Below, in pieces: positions 42,564-50,733 of a DNA stretch of 64,000 bases. Position 1 is the stretch's first letter. Every line of letters starts with the position of its first letter. A program made the translations under genes and the position numbers. The notes beneath the pieces are model-generated. The model saw only the letters and a program-made list of their open reading frames with translations. It had not been told where the DNA came from and made no database searches. Source of the DNA: Micromonospora nigra (GTDB lineage Bacteria; Actinomycetota; Actinomycetes; Mycobacteriales; Micromonosporaceae). The stretch spans positions 4,703,501-4,767,500 of the forward strand of contig NZ_FMHT01000003.1 in NCBI RefSeq assembly GCF_900091585.1, given 5' to 3'.

Positions 42564-43229
42564 GTGATCTTCTCCCGTAAGCGGGCCGACGCGGCACGCG
42601 ACGGCCGTGACGAGCGCGGTGGGGTCGTCGACACCGCCGGCGCGGACGGCGCGACCGCGGCGGCTCCGGCACGCGGGCCGTACGACGTCAGCGAGGCGCC
42701 GGGCGGGGTCCAGCGGCTCGACCTGGGCAGCCTGCAGATCCCCGCCGTGGCCGACGTCGAGGTGCGGGTACAGGCCGACCCGCAGGGCGTCGTCCAGCAG
42801 GTGGTGCTGGTACACGGCCCGAACGCCCTGCAGCTGGGGGTGTTCGCCGCGCCGCGCTCCGAGGGCATCTGGGACGAGGTGCGCGAGGAGATCCGCCAGT
42901 CGCTGCTCGGCGACGGTGCCGCCGCGCAGGAGGTCGACGGGGAGTACGGCATTGAGCTGCACGCCCGGGTACGCACCCAGGACGGCCCGACCGACCTGCG
43001 GTTCGTGGGCGTGGACGGGCCGCGCTGGATGGTCCGGGGCGTCTTCCAGGGCGCCGCCGCCACCGACCCGGCCGCCGCCGGTCCGCTCGCCCAGTGCCTG
43101 GAGGGCCTGGTCGTCGACCGGGGCCAGGAGGCGAAGCCCGTGCGGGAGCCGCTGCCGCTGCGGCTGCCCCGCGAGGTCGCCGAGCAGGGCGGGGCGGCTG
43201 ACGCCGCCTCCGGACCGGTCGAGGTCTGA
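42564..43229 (+). CDS. DUF3710 protein
   Basis: A 221-residue actinobacterial protein downstream of dut. It starts with IFSRKR, has a disordered acidic/Ala-rich stretch and then the DUF3710 domain (GPYDVSEAPGGVQRLDLGSL, EGIWDEVREEIRQSL, RFVGVDGPRWMVRGVF). The function is unknown. GTG 42564 is chosen because GGAGGG lies 8 nt upstream; GTG 42555 would overlap that site. The gap to dut is 25 bp. Confidence 0.9.
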   Translation: MIFSRKRADAARDGRDERGGVVDTAGADGATAAAPARGPYDVSEAPGGVQRLDLGSLQIPAVADVEVRVQADPQGVVQQVVLVHGPNALQLGVFAAPRSEGIWDEVREEIRQSLLGDGAAAQEVDGEYGIELHARVRTQDGPTDLRFVGVDGPRWMVRGVFQGAAATDPAAAGPLAQCLEGLVVDRGQEAKPVREPLPLRLPREVAEQGGAADAASGPVEV

Positions 43230-43357
43230 GCAGGCACCCTGTCACCGGCCCACCCCGGACCGGGCCCGTCGGCGTACGCTGGCTCCGACGGTCCCGGGTG
43301 CCGGGGCCGGCGGAGCCGGCGCGGGCCGGCCGGTGTGGAGAGGGTGACACGGAGGTC

Positions 43358-43738
43358 ATGACGACCGACGAGGGCCGGGGACCGCTGCGGCGGATGCTGC
43401 GACGCCTGACCGCGAGCGAGGCCGAGATCGAGGCGGACGAGCTGCGTCAGGAGAGTGCCCGGTGCGGTGGCGTGCCGGCCCGGCAGTGCGTGCGCGGCCA
43501 GGTCGTGTCGGTCGCCGGCCGGCTGCGCACGGTGGTCTACACCCCCCGCACCAACCTGCCGACGCTGGAGGCGGACCTCTACGACGGCAGTGACGTCGTG
43601 ACGCTGGTCTGGCTGGGCCGGCGGCACATCGCCGGCATCGAGCCGGGGCGGCACCTGACCGCCCGGGGGCGGGTGGCGGTACGCGACGATCGTAAGGTCA
43701 TCTACAACCCGTACTACGAGCTGGAGACTTCCAAGTGA
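43358..43738 (+). CDS. OB-fold nucleic-acid-binding domain protein
   Basis: A 126-residue protein consisting of a basic helical N-terminus (GPLRRMLRRLTASEAEIEADEL) and a single OB fold (about 45-120, RGQVVSVAGRLRTVVY, DVVTLVWLGRRHIAGI, LTARGRVAV). It is similar to the nucleic-acid-binding OB domains of RecG or aspartyl-tRNA synthetase. The ligand is unknown. The stop overlaps the DUF3159 start (GTGA), indicating translational coupling. Confidence 0.88.
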   Translation: MTTDEGRGPLRRMLRRLTASEAEIEADELRQESARCGGVPARQCVRGQVVSVAGRLRTVVYTPRTNLPTLEADLYDGSDVVTLVWLGRRHIAGIEPGRHLTARGRVAVRDDRKVIYNPYYELETSK

Positions 43739-44448
43739 CGCCAGTGGGCCCGGCGGACGGCAGGCCGGCCATGACCCCTTCGGAGTCGGCCACCCCGGCG
43801 GAGAGCCTCGGCGCCGAGGACGAGCGGCTGCCCACCCTCGCCGAGCAGATGGCCGACCAGCTCGGCGGCTGGCGGGGCCTGGTCGAGTCCAGCATCCCCG
43901 TCGTCGTCTTCGTGGTCGCCAACATCGTCGGGGAGCTGCGCCCGGCGGTGATCGCCTCGGTGTCGGTGGCCCTGGCCATCGCGGGGCTGCGGCTGGCCCA
44001 GCGGCGGCCGGTCCGGCACGCGGTCAACGGGCTGTTCGGCATCGGCATCGGCGCGGCGATCGCCTGGCGCACCGGCGACGAACGGGACTTCTACCTCCCC
44101 GGCATCCTCTACGGCATCGGCTACGGCCTGGCGCTGCTGGTGTCGGCGGTCGTCCGGCAGCCGCTGGTGGGCTGGATCTGGTCGGTGCTGGTGGCCAAGG
44201 GGCGCTCCGAGTGGCGCGACGACCCGCGTCTGGTGCGCACCTTCACCGGCCTGACCGTGCTGTGGGGCGTGGTGTGGCTGGCGAAGGTGGGCGTGCAGGC
44301 CGCGCTCTACCTCGCCCAGCAGGACACGGCTCTGGGCATCGCGCGGCTGGCGCTGGGCTACCCGCCGTACGTGCTGCTGCTGCTGATCACGGTCTGGACG
44401 GTGCGTCGGGTGACCCGCGAGCAGCAGGCGGAGGCGCAGGCCGGCTGA
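43735..44448 (+). CDS. DUF3159 membrane protein
   Basis: A 237-residue protein with a soluble acidic N-terminus (about 45 residues, LPTLAEQMADQLGGWRG) and five or six membrane segments (from residue 50 on), ending in a charged tail. DUF3159 proteins accompany the OB-fold gene in actinobacteria; the role is unknown, and a transporter-like one is plausible from the topology. The GTG at 43735 is in a 4-nt overlap with the upstream stop; ATG 43771 is an alternative. Short tandem duplications surround the stop codon. Confidence 0.87.
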   Translation: MTPVGPADGRPAMTPSESATPAESLGAEDERLPTLAEQMADQLGGWRGLVESSIPVVVFVVANIVGELRPAVIASVSVALAIAGLRLAQRRPVRHAVNGLFGIGIGAAIAWRTGDERDFYLPGILYGIGYGLALLVSAVVRQPLVGWIWSVLVAKGRSEWRDDPRLVRTFTGLTVLWGVVWLAKVGVQAALYLAQQDTALGIARLALGYPPYVLLLLITVWTVRRVTREQQAEAQAG

Positions 44449-44479
44449 GCCGCGTACGACGGGCGCAGGCCGGCTGAGC
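44433..44479. repeat. 18-bp duplication of the DUF3159 gene end
   Basis: GGCGCAGGCCGGCTGAGC occurs at 44433-44450 (with the stop TGA) and again without mismatch at 44462-44479. Confidence 0.95.
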
Positions 44480-44510
44480 GGCACCCGGGCCGCTGAGCGG
44501 CACACGGGCC
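44473..44510. repeat. 19-bp tandem repeat abutting the ceoC stop
   Basis: GCTGAGCGGCACCCGGGCC (44473-44491) is followed directly by a copy with one change (44492-44510). The array ends at the stop codon of the convergent gene. Confidence 0.92.
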
Positions 44511-45200
44511 TCAGCGCGACTCGCGGGTCCGCTCGACGCTGTCGGGGCCGAGCACGACGGCCCGCACCGCGTCCTCCATCTCGGCCGTGCAGACGAAGAC
44601 CAGTTCGTCGCCGGCCTCGATCGGGTCGTCGGGGCTGGGCACCAGCACCCGCTTCCCGCGCAGGATCGCCACCAGGGCGGCGTCGCGGGGCAACGGCACC
44701 GCGTGCAGGGGTTGCCCGACGTACGGGGCCGTGGGTGGCAGGGTGATCTCGACCAGGTTGGCCTCGCCCTGCCGGAAGGTCATCAGACGGACCAGGTCGC
44801 CGACGGTCACGGCCTCCTCGACCAGGGCGGCCATCACCCGTGGCTTGCTGACCGCGACGTCGACGCCCCACTGCTCGGTGAACAGCCACTCGTTCTCGGC
44901 CCGGTTGACCCGGGCGACCACCCGGGGCACCGCGAACTCGGTCTTGGCCAGCAACGAGACCACCAGGTTGACCTTGTCGTCGCCCGTGGCGGCGACCACG
45001 ACGTCGCAGCCGGCGATCTCGGCCTCCTCCAGGCTGGTCAGCTCGCAGGCGTCGGCCAGCACCCACTCCGCGTCGGGCACCCGTTCCGGCCGCAGCTGCC
45101 GGGGCTGCCGCTCGATGAGCATCACCTGGTGGCCGTTGTCGATCAGCTCCTGGGCGATCGAGCGACCCACGTTGCCGGCGCCGGCGATGGCGATCCGCAT
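44511..45200 (-). CDS. ceoC: TrkA-type potassium uptake regulatory protein (CeoC-like)
   Basis: A 229-residue RCK protein: N-terminal Rossmann domain with the NAD-binding motif AGAGNVGRSIAQEL and the acid VMLIER, then a C-terminal RCK_C/TrkA_C domain (about 140-220, LVEITLPPTAPYVGQPL, EAGDELVFVC). Such proteins gate potassium channels or transporters by nucleotide binding. It follows ceoB with 2 nt between, matching ceoBC of M. tuberculosis. No TrkH/KtrB membrane subunit is next to it; the nearest potassium transporter candidate is the divergent KimA-like gene. Confidence 0.9.
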   Translation of the reverse strand: MRIAIAGAGNVGRSIAQELIDNGHQVMLIERQPRQLRPERVPDAEWVLADACELTSLEEAEIAGCDVVVAATGDDKVNLVVSLLAKTEFAVPRVVARVNRAENEWLFTEQWGVDVAVSKPRVMAALVEEAVTVGDLVRLMTFRQGEANLVEITLPPTAPYVGQPLHAVPLPRDAALVAILRGKRVLVPSPDDPIEAGDELVFVCTAEMEDAVRAVVLGPDSVERTRESR

Positions 45201-45202
45201 GC

Positions 45203-45865
45203 TCAGTGCCCCCCTTCGGGCGTCGCCGCGACACCGGTCACGGACGCGGCGATGTCGTCGGTCACCAGCATGAAGATCTGGTCACCCTCCTGGATCACCG
45301 TCGAGCGGGTGGGCAGGGTGCCGATGCCGAAGCGGATCAGGTACGCCACCCGGGCTCCGGTGGCCGTCTCCAGGGCGGGCACCGGCCGGCCGACCCAGTC
45401 CTTGTGCACGGGCACCTCGATGATCGACACGGTGCTGGTGGGGTCGCGGAAGATCTCCACGTTGCCCTCGGGCACCAGGTGCCGCAGCATCCGGTCGGCG
45501 GTCCACCGCACGGTGGCCACGGTGGGGATGCCCAGGCGCTCGTAGACCTGCGCGCGGCGCTGGTCGTAGATGCGGGCCGCGACCCGGTGCACGCCGAACG
45601 TCTCCCGTGCCAGCCGGGCGGAGATGATGTTGGAGTTGTCGCCGCTGGAGACCGCCGCGAAGGCGTCGGCGCGCTCGATGCCGGCCTGGCGCAGCACGTC
45701 GCCGTCGAATCCGGCGCCGGTGACGATGATGCCCGCGAACTCCGGTCGGAGCCGACGGAACGCGTCGGCGTCCTGGTCGATCACGGCCACCGAGTGCCCC
45801 CGGGACTCCAGGCTGTGGGCCAGGGTGGAACCCACCCGGCCACAGCCCATGATCACCACATGCAC
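45203..45865 (-). CDS. ceoB: TrkA-type potassium uptake regulatory protein (CeoB-like)
   Basis: A 220-residue RCK protein with the NAD-binding motif MGCGRVGSTLAHSLESRG, acid VAVIDQD and a TrkA_C domain near residues 135-215 (IIEVPVHKDWVGRPV, IQEGDQIFMLV). It pairs with ceoC 2 nt downstream. GTG at 45865 follows GGGAGGG by 4-5 nt; a longer frame upstream is not supported. It is divergent from kimA across 158 bp, so the two units may be co-regulated. Confidence 0.9.
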   Translation of the reverse strand: MHVVIMGCGRVGSTLAHSLESRGHSVAVIDQDADAFRRLRPEFAGIIVTGAGFDGDVLRQAGIERADAFAAVSSGDNSNIISARLARETFGVHRVAARIYDQRRAQVYERLGIPTVATVRWTADRMLRHLVPEGNVEIFRDPTSTVSIIEVPVHKDWVGRPVPALETATGARVAYLIRFGIGTLPTRSTVIQEGDQIFMLVTDDIAASVTGVAATPEGGH

Positions 45866-46009
45866 GCTGCCCTCCCACGGTGCGTACCCGCTGCGTCGGT
45901 CCCTCGCCTGCGAGCCTGTCACGTCCGGGCCCGGGGCGGGCACCGACGCTACTCCGCCGTGCCGGCGGGCCGGCGGTCGGCCACCGGCACTTCCACCGGC
46001 CGGTGGCCG

Positions 46010-46015
46010 TACCCT
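46010..46015 (+). promoter_or_regulatory. candidate -10 of a leaderless promoter (kimA)
   Basis: TACCCT ends 8 nt before the GTG at 46024. A 9-bp hairpin (45979-45987 with 46000-46008) lies directly upstream of the hexamer. Confidence 0.35.
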
Positions 46016-46023
46016 TGGCGGTT

Positions 46024-48099
46024 GTGGCCAGATCCACCTCGCTGCTGAAGCGGCTGCTCGTCGGTCGACCGTTCCGGTCCGACCGGCTCCAACACACTCT
46101 CCTGCCGAAGCGCATCGCGCTGCCGGTGTTCGCCTCCGACGCCCTGTCCAGCGTGGCGTACGCCCCGGACGAGATCCTGCTGATGCTGTCCATCGCCGGG
46201 GCGTCCGCGTTCGTCTTCTCGCCCTGGGTCGCCCTCGCGGTGGTCGTGGTGATGCTGACGGTGGTGGCCAGCTACCGGCAGAACGTGCACGCCTACCCGT
46301 CCGGCGGCGGCGACTACGAGGTGGCCACGGTCAACCTCGGCCCGCGCGCCGGGGTCGGGGTGGCCAGTGCCCTGCTGGTCGACTACGTGCTGACCGTGGC
46401 GGTGTCGGTCACCTCCGGGGTGGCCAACCTCGGTTCCGTGATCCCGTTCGTGGCCACCCACAAGGTGCTCATCGCGGTCTCCGCGGTGGTGCTGCTCACC
46501 GCGGTCAACCTGCGCGGTATCAAGGAGTCGGGGCGGGCGTTCGCCATCCCCACCTACGGCTTCATCATCGTCATCATCGGGATGATCGCCACCGGGCTGG
46601 TCCGGGTGCTCGTGCTCGGGCAGGATCTGCGCGCCCCCAGCGCCGACCTGGTGATCGCCGCCGAGTGGCACGACACGACCGGCTGGGCGATGGCGTTCCT
46701 GCTGCTGCGCAGCTTCTCCTCCGGCTGTGCCGCGCTGACCGGTGTGGAGGCCATCTCCAACGGGGTGCCGGCGTTCAAGGCGCCAAAGAGCCGCAACGCC
46801 GCCACCACCCTGCTGCTGCTCGGGGTCGTGGCGGTGACCATGCTGGTCGGCATCGTCTGGCTGGCCCGGCTGACCGGTCTGCAGTTCGTCGAGAACCCCC
46901 GGCTGCAGATCGTCGGGGGCCCCGAGGGCTACGTGCAGAAGACCGTCACCGCCCAGCTCGGGGAGACCGTCTTCGGCTCCGGTTCGCTGCTGTTGTTCCT
47001 GGTGGTCGGCGTGACGGCCCTGATCCTGTTCCTGGCCGCGAACACCGCCTTCAGCGGTTTCCCGGTGCTCGGGTCGATCCTCGCCCAGGACCGCTACCTG
47101 CCCCGGCAACTGCACACCCGGGGCGACCGGCTGGCCTTCTCCAACGGGATCCTGTTCCTCGCCGTGTTCGCGAGCCTGCTGATCATCGGGTTCGAGGCCG
47201 AGGTGACCAAGCTCATCCAGCTCTACATCGTGGGCGTCTTCGTGTCGTTCACCCTGTCCCAGGCGGGCATGATCCGGCACTGGAACCGACACCTGGGCAC
47301 CGAGCGCGACCCGCAGGTCCGTCGCCGGATGCTGCGGTCGCGGGCCATCAACGCGTTCGGCATGGCCATGACCGGGACGGTGCTGGTGATCGTGCTGGTC
47401 ACCAAGTTCCTGCTCGGGGCCTGGATCGCCATCGCGGCGATGGGCGTGATCTACGTGCTGATGCTGGCCATCCGCCGGCACTACGACCGGGTCGCCGTCG
47501 AACTGACCCCCGACGACGGACGGCCCGTGCTGCCGGCCCGCAACCACGCCGTCGTGCTGGTCAGCAAACTGCACCAGCCCACCCTGCGGGCGGTGGCCTA
47601 CGCCCAGGCCACCCGGCCGGACACGGTGACCGCCGTGACCGTCAACGTCGACGACAAGGACACCCGGCAGTTGCAGGCCGACTGGGAGCGCCGGGGCGTG
47701 CCGATCCCGCTGACGGTCATCGACTCGCCGTACCGGGAGATCACCCGGCCGATCCTCAACTACGTCGCCGGGGTCCGCCGGGAGTCGCCGCGCGACGTGG
47801 TCACCGTCTTCATCCCGGAGTACGTCGTGGGGCGCTGGTGGGAGAACCTGCTGCACAACCAGAGCGCGTTGCGGCTCAAGGGCCGGCTGCTGTTCGAGCC
47901 GGGGGTGATGGTGACCAGCGTGCCGTGGCAGCTCGCCTCGACCGCCACCAAGAACCTCGACCGGCTCGACGCCACGCTGACCCGCAGCCCGGTGCGGGGC
48001 CCCCGGGTGGTGCCGCGCAGCACCCTGCCGCCCCGCGTCCCGCCGGTGGGGTCCACCCCGTCCGGCGAGACCGACCGGGTCGACGGGGGTGACCGGTGA
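46024..48099 (+). CDS. kimA: KimA-like APC-superfamily potassium importer
   Basis: A 691-residue transporter: 12 membrane segments (about 30-480) and a cytosolic C-terminal domain of about 200 residues. From memory the sequence follows Bacillus subtilis KimA closely: FASDALSSVAYAPDEILLML, SYRQNVHAYPSGGGDYEVA, FSSGCAALTGVEAISNGVPAFK, GDRLAFSNGILFLA, and in the tail LLHNQSALRLKGRLLF. KimA is a high-affinity proton/potassium symporter. The two RCK genes opposite support a potassium role. The C-terminal end is a Pro-rich extension not found in the short form. Its stop overlaps the next gene (GTGA). Confidence 0.85.
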   Translation: MARSTSLLKRLLVGRPFRSDRLQHTLLPKRIALPVFASDALSSVAYAPDEILLMLSIAGASAFVFSPWVALAVVVVMLTVVASYRQNVHAYPSGGGDYEVATVNLGPRAGVGVASALLVDYVLTVAVSVTSGVANLGSVIPFVATHKVLIAVSAVVLLTAVNLRGIKESGRAFAIPTYGFIIVIIGMIATGLVRVLVLGQDLRAPSADLVIAAEWHDTTGWAMAFLLLRSFSSGCAALTGVEAISNGVPAFKAPKSRNAATTLLLLGVVAVTMLVGIVWLARLTGLQFVENPRLQIVGGPEGYVQKTVTAQLGETVFGSGSLLLFLVVGVTALILFLAANTAFSGFPVLGSILAQDRYLPRQLHTRGDRLAFSNGILFLAVFASLLIIGFEAEVTKLIQLYIVGVFVSFTLSQAGMIRHWNRHLGTERDPQVRRRMLRSRAINAFGMAMTGTVLVIVLVTKFLLGAWIAIAAMGVIYVLMLAIRRHYDRVAVELTPDDGRPVLPARNHAVVLVSKLHQPTLRAVAYAQATRPDTVTAVTVNVDDKDTRQLQADWERRGVPIPLTVIDSPYREITRPILNYVAGVRRESPRDVVTVFIPEYVVGRWWENLLHNQSALRLKGRLLFEPGVMVTSVPWQLASTATKNLDRLDATLTRSPVRGPRVVPRSTLPPRVPPVGSTPSGETDRVDGGDR

Positions 48100-49322
48100 C
48101 CGGCGGTGTGGAGGAGGCCGGGCGGGTCGAGCTGACCGTCGACGCGGTCGCGCCCGGTGGGCACTGCGTGGCCCGGGTGGACGGCCAGGTGGTGTTCGTC
48201 CGGCACGCGTTGCCCGGCGAGCGGGTGGTGGCCGAGGTCACCGAGGTGCACAAGGGATTCGTCCGGGCCGACGCTGTGACCGTGCTGGCGGCGGCACCCG
48301 AGCGGGTCACCCCGCCCTGCCCGTACGCGGCACCCGGCCGCTGCGGCGGCTGCGATCTGCAACACGTCGCCCCCGCAGCCCAGCTCGACTGGAAGACCGC
48401 GGTGGTCCGCGAGCAACTCGTCCGCCTCGGTGGCCTCACCGACGTGCAGTGCGACGCCCTCGGCGTCCGGGTCGAAGCGCTGCCCGGCGGCCAGCTGGGC
48501 TGGCGGTCCCGGGTCCGGTACGCGGTGGACGCGGCCGGCCGGGCGGGGCTGCTCAAGCACCGCTCGCACGAGGTGGTGCCGGTCGACCGCTGCCTGATCG
48601 CCCACCCGGCCGGGCGTGACCTGCCCGTGCTGGCGGTGACGGGGGTGCGCTGGCCGGACGCCGAGGCCGTCGAGGTGGTCGTCGCGACGGGTGGCGACGT
48701 CACGGTGACCGCACTCACCGGCGGCCGGTCGCGCACCGTCAGTGGCCCGGACCGGGTGCGGGAGCGGGCCGCCGGCCGGGAGTGGACCCTGCCCGCCTCG
48801 TCCTTCTGGCAGGTCCACCCGGCCGCCGCCGACACCCTGGTCGGGGCGGTGCTGGCGTTGACCGACCCGCAGCCGGGGGAGACCGCCTGGGACCTCTACG
48901 GCGGGGCGGGCCTGTTCGCTGCCGCGCTCGCCGGGCGGGTCGGCGACGCCGGCCGGGTCACCCTGGTCGAGGCGGCCGGCGACGGCGTCACGGCAGCCCG
49001 GGAGAACCTGCGTGACCTGCCCGGGGTGGAGGTGGTCGCGGCCCGGGTGGAGACCGCGCTGGCCCGCCGCCGGATCACCGGCCCGGTCGACGTGGTGGTG
49101 CTCGACCCGCCCCGCGCCGGGGCGGGTGCCCGGGTGGTACGCGAGATCGTGGCGGCCGACCCGCGCGCGGTCGCGTACGTGGCCTGCGACCCGGCCGCCT
49201 TCGCCAGGGACGTACGTACGTTCACCGGGCTCGGCTGGCGGCTCGCCGCGCTGCGCGGGTACGACCTGTTCCCGATGACCCAGCACGTCGAGCTGGTCGG
49301 GCTGCTGCTGCCGCCCGCCTGA
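48096..49322 (+). CDS. class I SAM-dependent RNA methyltransferase (TrmA/RlmD family)
   Basis: A 408-residue m5U-type RNA methyltransferase. It has an N-terminal TRAM domain (about 1-65), an iron-sulfur site CPYAAPGRCGGCDLQH with a fourth Cys in DRCLIAH, and a catalytic domain with DLYGGAGLFAAAL (SAM), VLDPPRAGAG and the nucleophile region ACDPAAFARD. It cannot be decided from sequence whether tRNA or 23S rRNA is the target. Translation is coupled to kimA by a GTGA overlap, an unexpected pairing of function that is also syntenic in mycobacteria. Confidence 0.92.
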   Translation: MTGGVEEAGRVELTVDAVAPGGHCVARVDGQVVFVRHALPGERVVAEVTEVHKGFVRADAVTVLAAAPERVTPPCPYAAPGRCGGCDLQHVAPAAQLDWKTAVVREQLVRLGGLTDVQCDALGVRVEALPGGQLGWRSRVRYAVDAAGRAGLLKHRSHEVVPVDRCLIAHPAGRDLPVLAVTGVRWPDAEAVEVVVATGGDVTVTALTGGRSRTVSGPDRVRERAAGREWTLPASSFWQVHPAAADTLVGAVLALTDPQPGETAWDLYGGAGLFAAALAGRVGDAGRVTLVEAAGDGVTAARENLRDLPGVEVVAARVETALARRRITGPVDVVVLDPPRAGAGARVVREIVAADPRAVAYVACDPAAFARDVRTFTGLGWRLAALRGYDLFPMTQHVELVGLLLPPA

Positions 49323-49377
49323 CCGGTGTCTCGCCGTCCGCCGCGCGGCCACCGGGGGGTGTGTCGGTCTCCGGGGG

Positions 49378-49417
49378 CTGCCCGGTCCCGTGTCGGGCTG
49401 CCCGGTTCCGTGTCGGG
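49378..49417. repeat. 20-bp tandem duplication upstream of anmK
   Basis: CTGCCCGGTCCCGTGTCGGG (49378-49397) is followed directly by a copy with one change (49398-49417), in the spacer between the methyltransferase gene and anmK. Confidence 0.92.
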
Positions 49418-49450
49418 CCGCCGGCCGGCACCGACCGGCGCGGGGGCGCG

Positions 49451-49456
49451 TAACCT
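49451..49456 (+). promoter_or_regulatory. candidate -10 of a leaderless promoter (anmK)
   Basis: TAACCT ends 6 nt before the GTG at 49463; the spacer ggcgcg has no Shine-Dalgarno. Confidence 0.45.
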
Positions 49457-49462
49457 GGCGCG

Positions 49463-50662
49463 GTGCGGATCGTCGGGTTGATGTCGGGCACCTCCCACGA
49501 CGGTGTGGACGTGGCCGCCGCCGAGTTCACGGTCGAGGGTGACACCCTGTGGCTGCGCCCGCTGGGCCACCGGGAGCTGCGCCACGACGCCGACCTGCGT
49601 GCCGAGATCACAGCGGTGCTGCCCCCGGCGGCCACCACGGTCGAGGCGGTCTGCCGGCTGGACAACCGTCTCGGGGAGGTCTTCGCCGAGGCGGCGGCGG
49701 TCGGCGTCGGGCTGGCCGGAGGTACCGTCGACGCGGTGGTCTCGCCCGGTCAGACGGTCTTCCACTGGATCGACGGCGGTCGGGCCCGGGGCACCCTGCA
49801 ACTGGGGTCGGCGGCACGGGTGGCCGCGCGGGTCGGCGTACCGGTGCTGTCGGACCTGCGCGCGGCGGACGTCGCGGCCGGCGGGCAGGGCGCGCCCCTG
49901 GTGCCGGCCTTCGACGCCCTGCTGCTGGCCGACGCCCGGGGCGGGGCGCGAGCCGCGCTCAACCTGGGCGGCATCGCCAACCTCACCGTGGTCGCGCCGG
50001 GCGCGCCCGTGCTCGGGTACGACGTGGGCCCGGCCAACGCCCTGCTCGACGCGGCGGCCCGCCGCCTGCTCGACGCCCCCTGCGACGTCGACGGAGCCCG
50101 CGCGGCGGCCGGCCGGGTGCACCCCGGACTGCTGGCGGAGCTGCTCGCCGAGCCCTACTACGCCGTGCCGCCGCCCAAGTCGACCGGCAAGGAGCTGTTC
50201 CACGCCGGCTACCTCGACGCCCGGCTGGCCGCCCTCGCCGCCGGCCCGGTCGCCGGGGCCGACGGGGGTGGCGGTGGCCCGGTGCCGGTCGACGACGTGC
50301 TGGCCACGCTGACCGAGCTGACCGCCCGGGTGGTGGCCGACGCCTGCGACCGGCACGGCGTGGTCGAGGTGGTGGCGGCCGGCGGGGGAGTGCGCAACCC
50401 GACCCTGTGGCGGCGGCTCGGCGCGCTCGGTGCGGGCCGCTGGCGGCTGCGAACCACCGACGAGCTGGGGATTCCCGCCCAGGCCAAGGAGGCGTACGCG
50501 TTCGCGCTGCTGGGGTGGCTGTCCTGGCACGGCCTGCCGGGCGCGCTGCCCTCGGTGACCGGCGCCACCCGGGCGTCGGTGCTCGGCTCCTGGACCCCCG
50601 CCGGGCCGGCGTTCGGGGGCCCCACGCCGGTCCCGCCCCGCCGGATGCGGGTCGCCACCTGA
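49463..50662 (+). CDS. anmK: anhydro-N-acetylmuramic acid kinase AnmK
   Basis: Phosphorylates and opens 1,6-anhydro-MurNAc to MurNAc 6-phosphate in peptidoglycan recycling. The 399-residue protein has the ATP-binding N-terminus [61 protein letters not shown] and the C-terminal [14 protein letters not shown]. The MSGTS motif carries His where many family members have Leu or Met. No murQ or nagA is nearby. The start is GTG at 49463, probably leaderless; dxs follows 71 bp downstream with its own promoter signal. Confidence 0.93.
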   Translation: MRIVGLMSGTSHDGVDVAAAEFTVEGDTLWLRPLGHRELRHDADLRAEITAVLPPAATTVEAVCRLDNRLGEVFAEAAAVGVGLAGGTVDAVVSPGQTVFHWIDGGRARGTLQLGSAARVAARVGVPVLSDLRAADVAAGGQGAPLVPAFDALLLADARGGARAALNLGGIANLTVVAPGAPVLGYDVGPANALLDAAARRLLDAPCDVDGARAAAGRVHPGLLAELLAEPYYAVPPPKSTGKELFHAGYLDARLAALAAGPVAGADGGGGGPVPVDDVLATLTELTARVVADACDRHGVVEVVAAGGGVRNPTLWRRLGALGAGRWRLRTTDELGIPAQAKEAYAFALLGWLSWHGLPGALPSVTGATRASVLGSWTPAGPAFGGPTPVPPRRMRVAT

Positions 50663-50719
50663 CCGTCGGGTCAACGCCGGGGGGTTCTCGGCCCACGATG
50701 CGGACTGGGCGCAGGCCGA

Positions 50720-50725
50720 TAGACT
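50720..50725 (+). promoter_or_regulatory. candidate -10 of a leaderless promoter (dxs)
   Basis: TAGACT ends 8 nt before the ATG at 50734. The spacer cttcgttc has no Shine-Dalgarno, so transcription could begin at the start codon. Confidence 0.5.
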
Positions 50726-50733
50726 CTTCGTTC

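Noticed and set aside
45866..46023. c-di-AMP (ydaO-type) riboswitch before kimA
   Set aside because: The 158-bp spacer shows no recognisable ydaO motif, and a -10-like hexamer lies only 8 nt before the start.
48896..50674. Large minus-strand open frame opposite the methyltransferase and anmK genes
   Set aside because: Arg/Gly/Pro-rich shadow of two well-supported genes.
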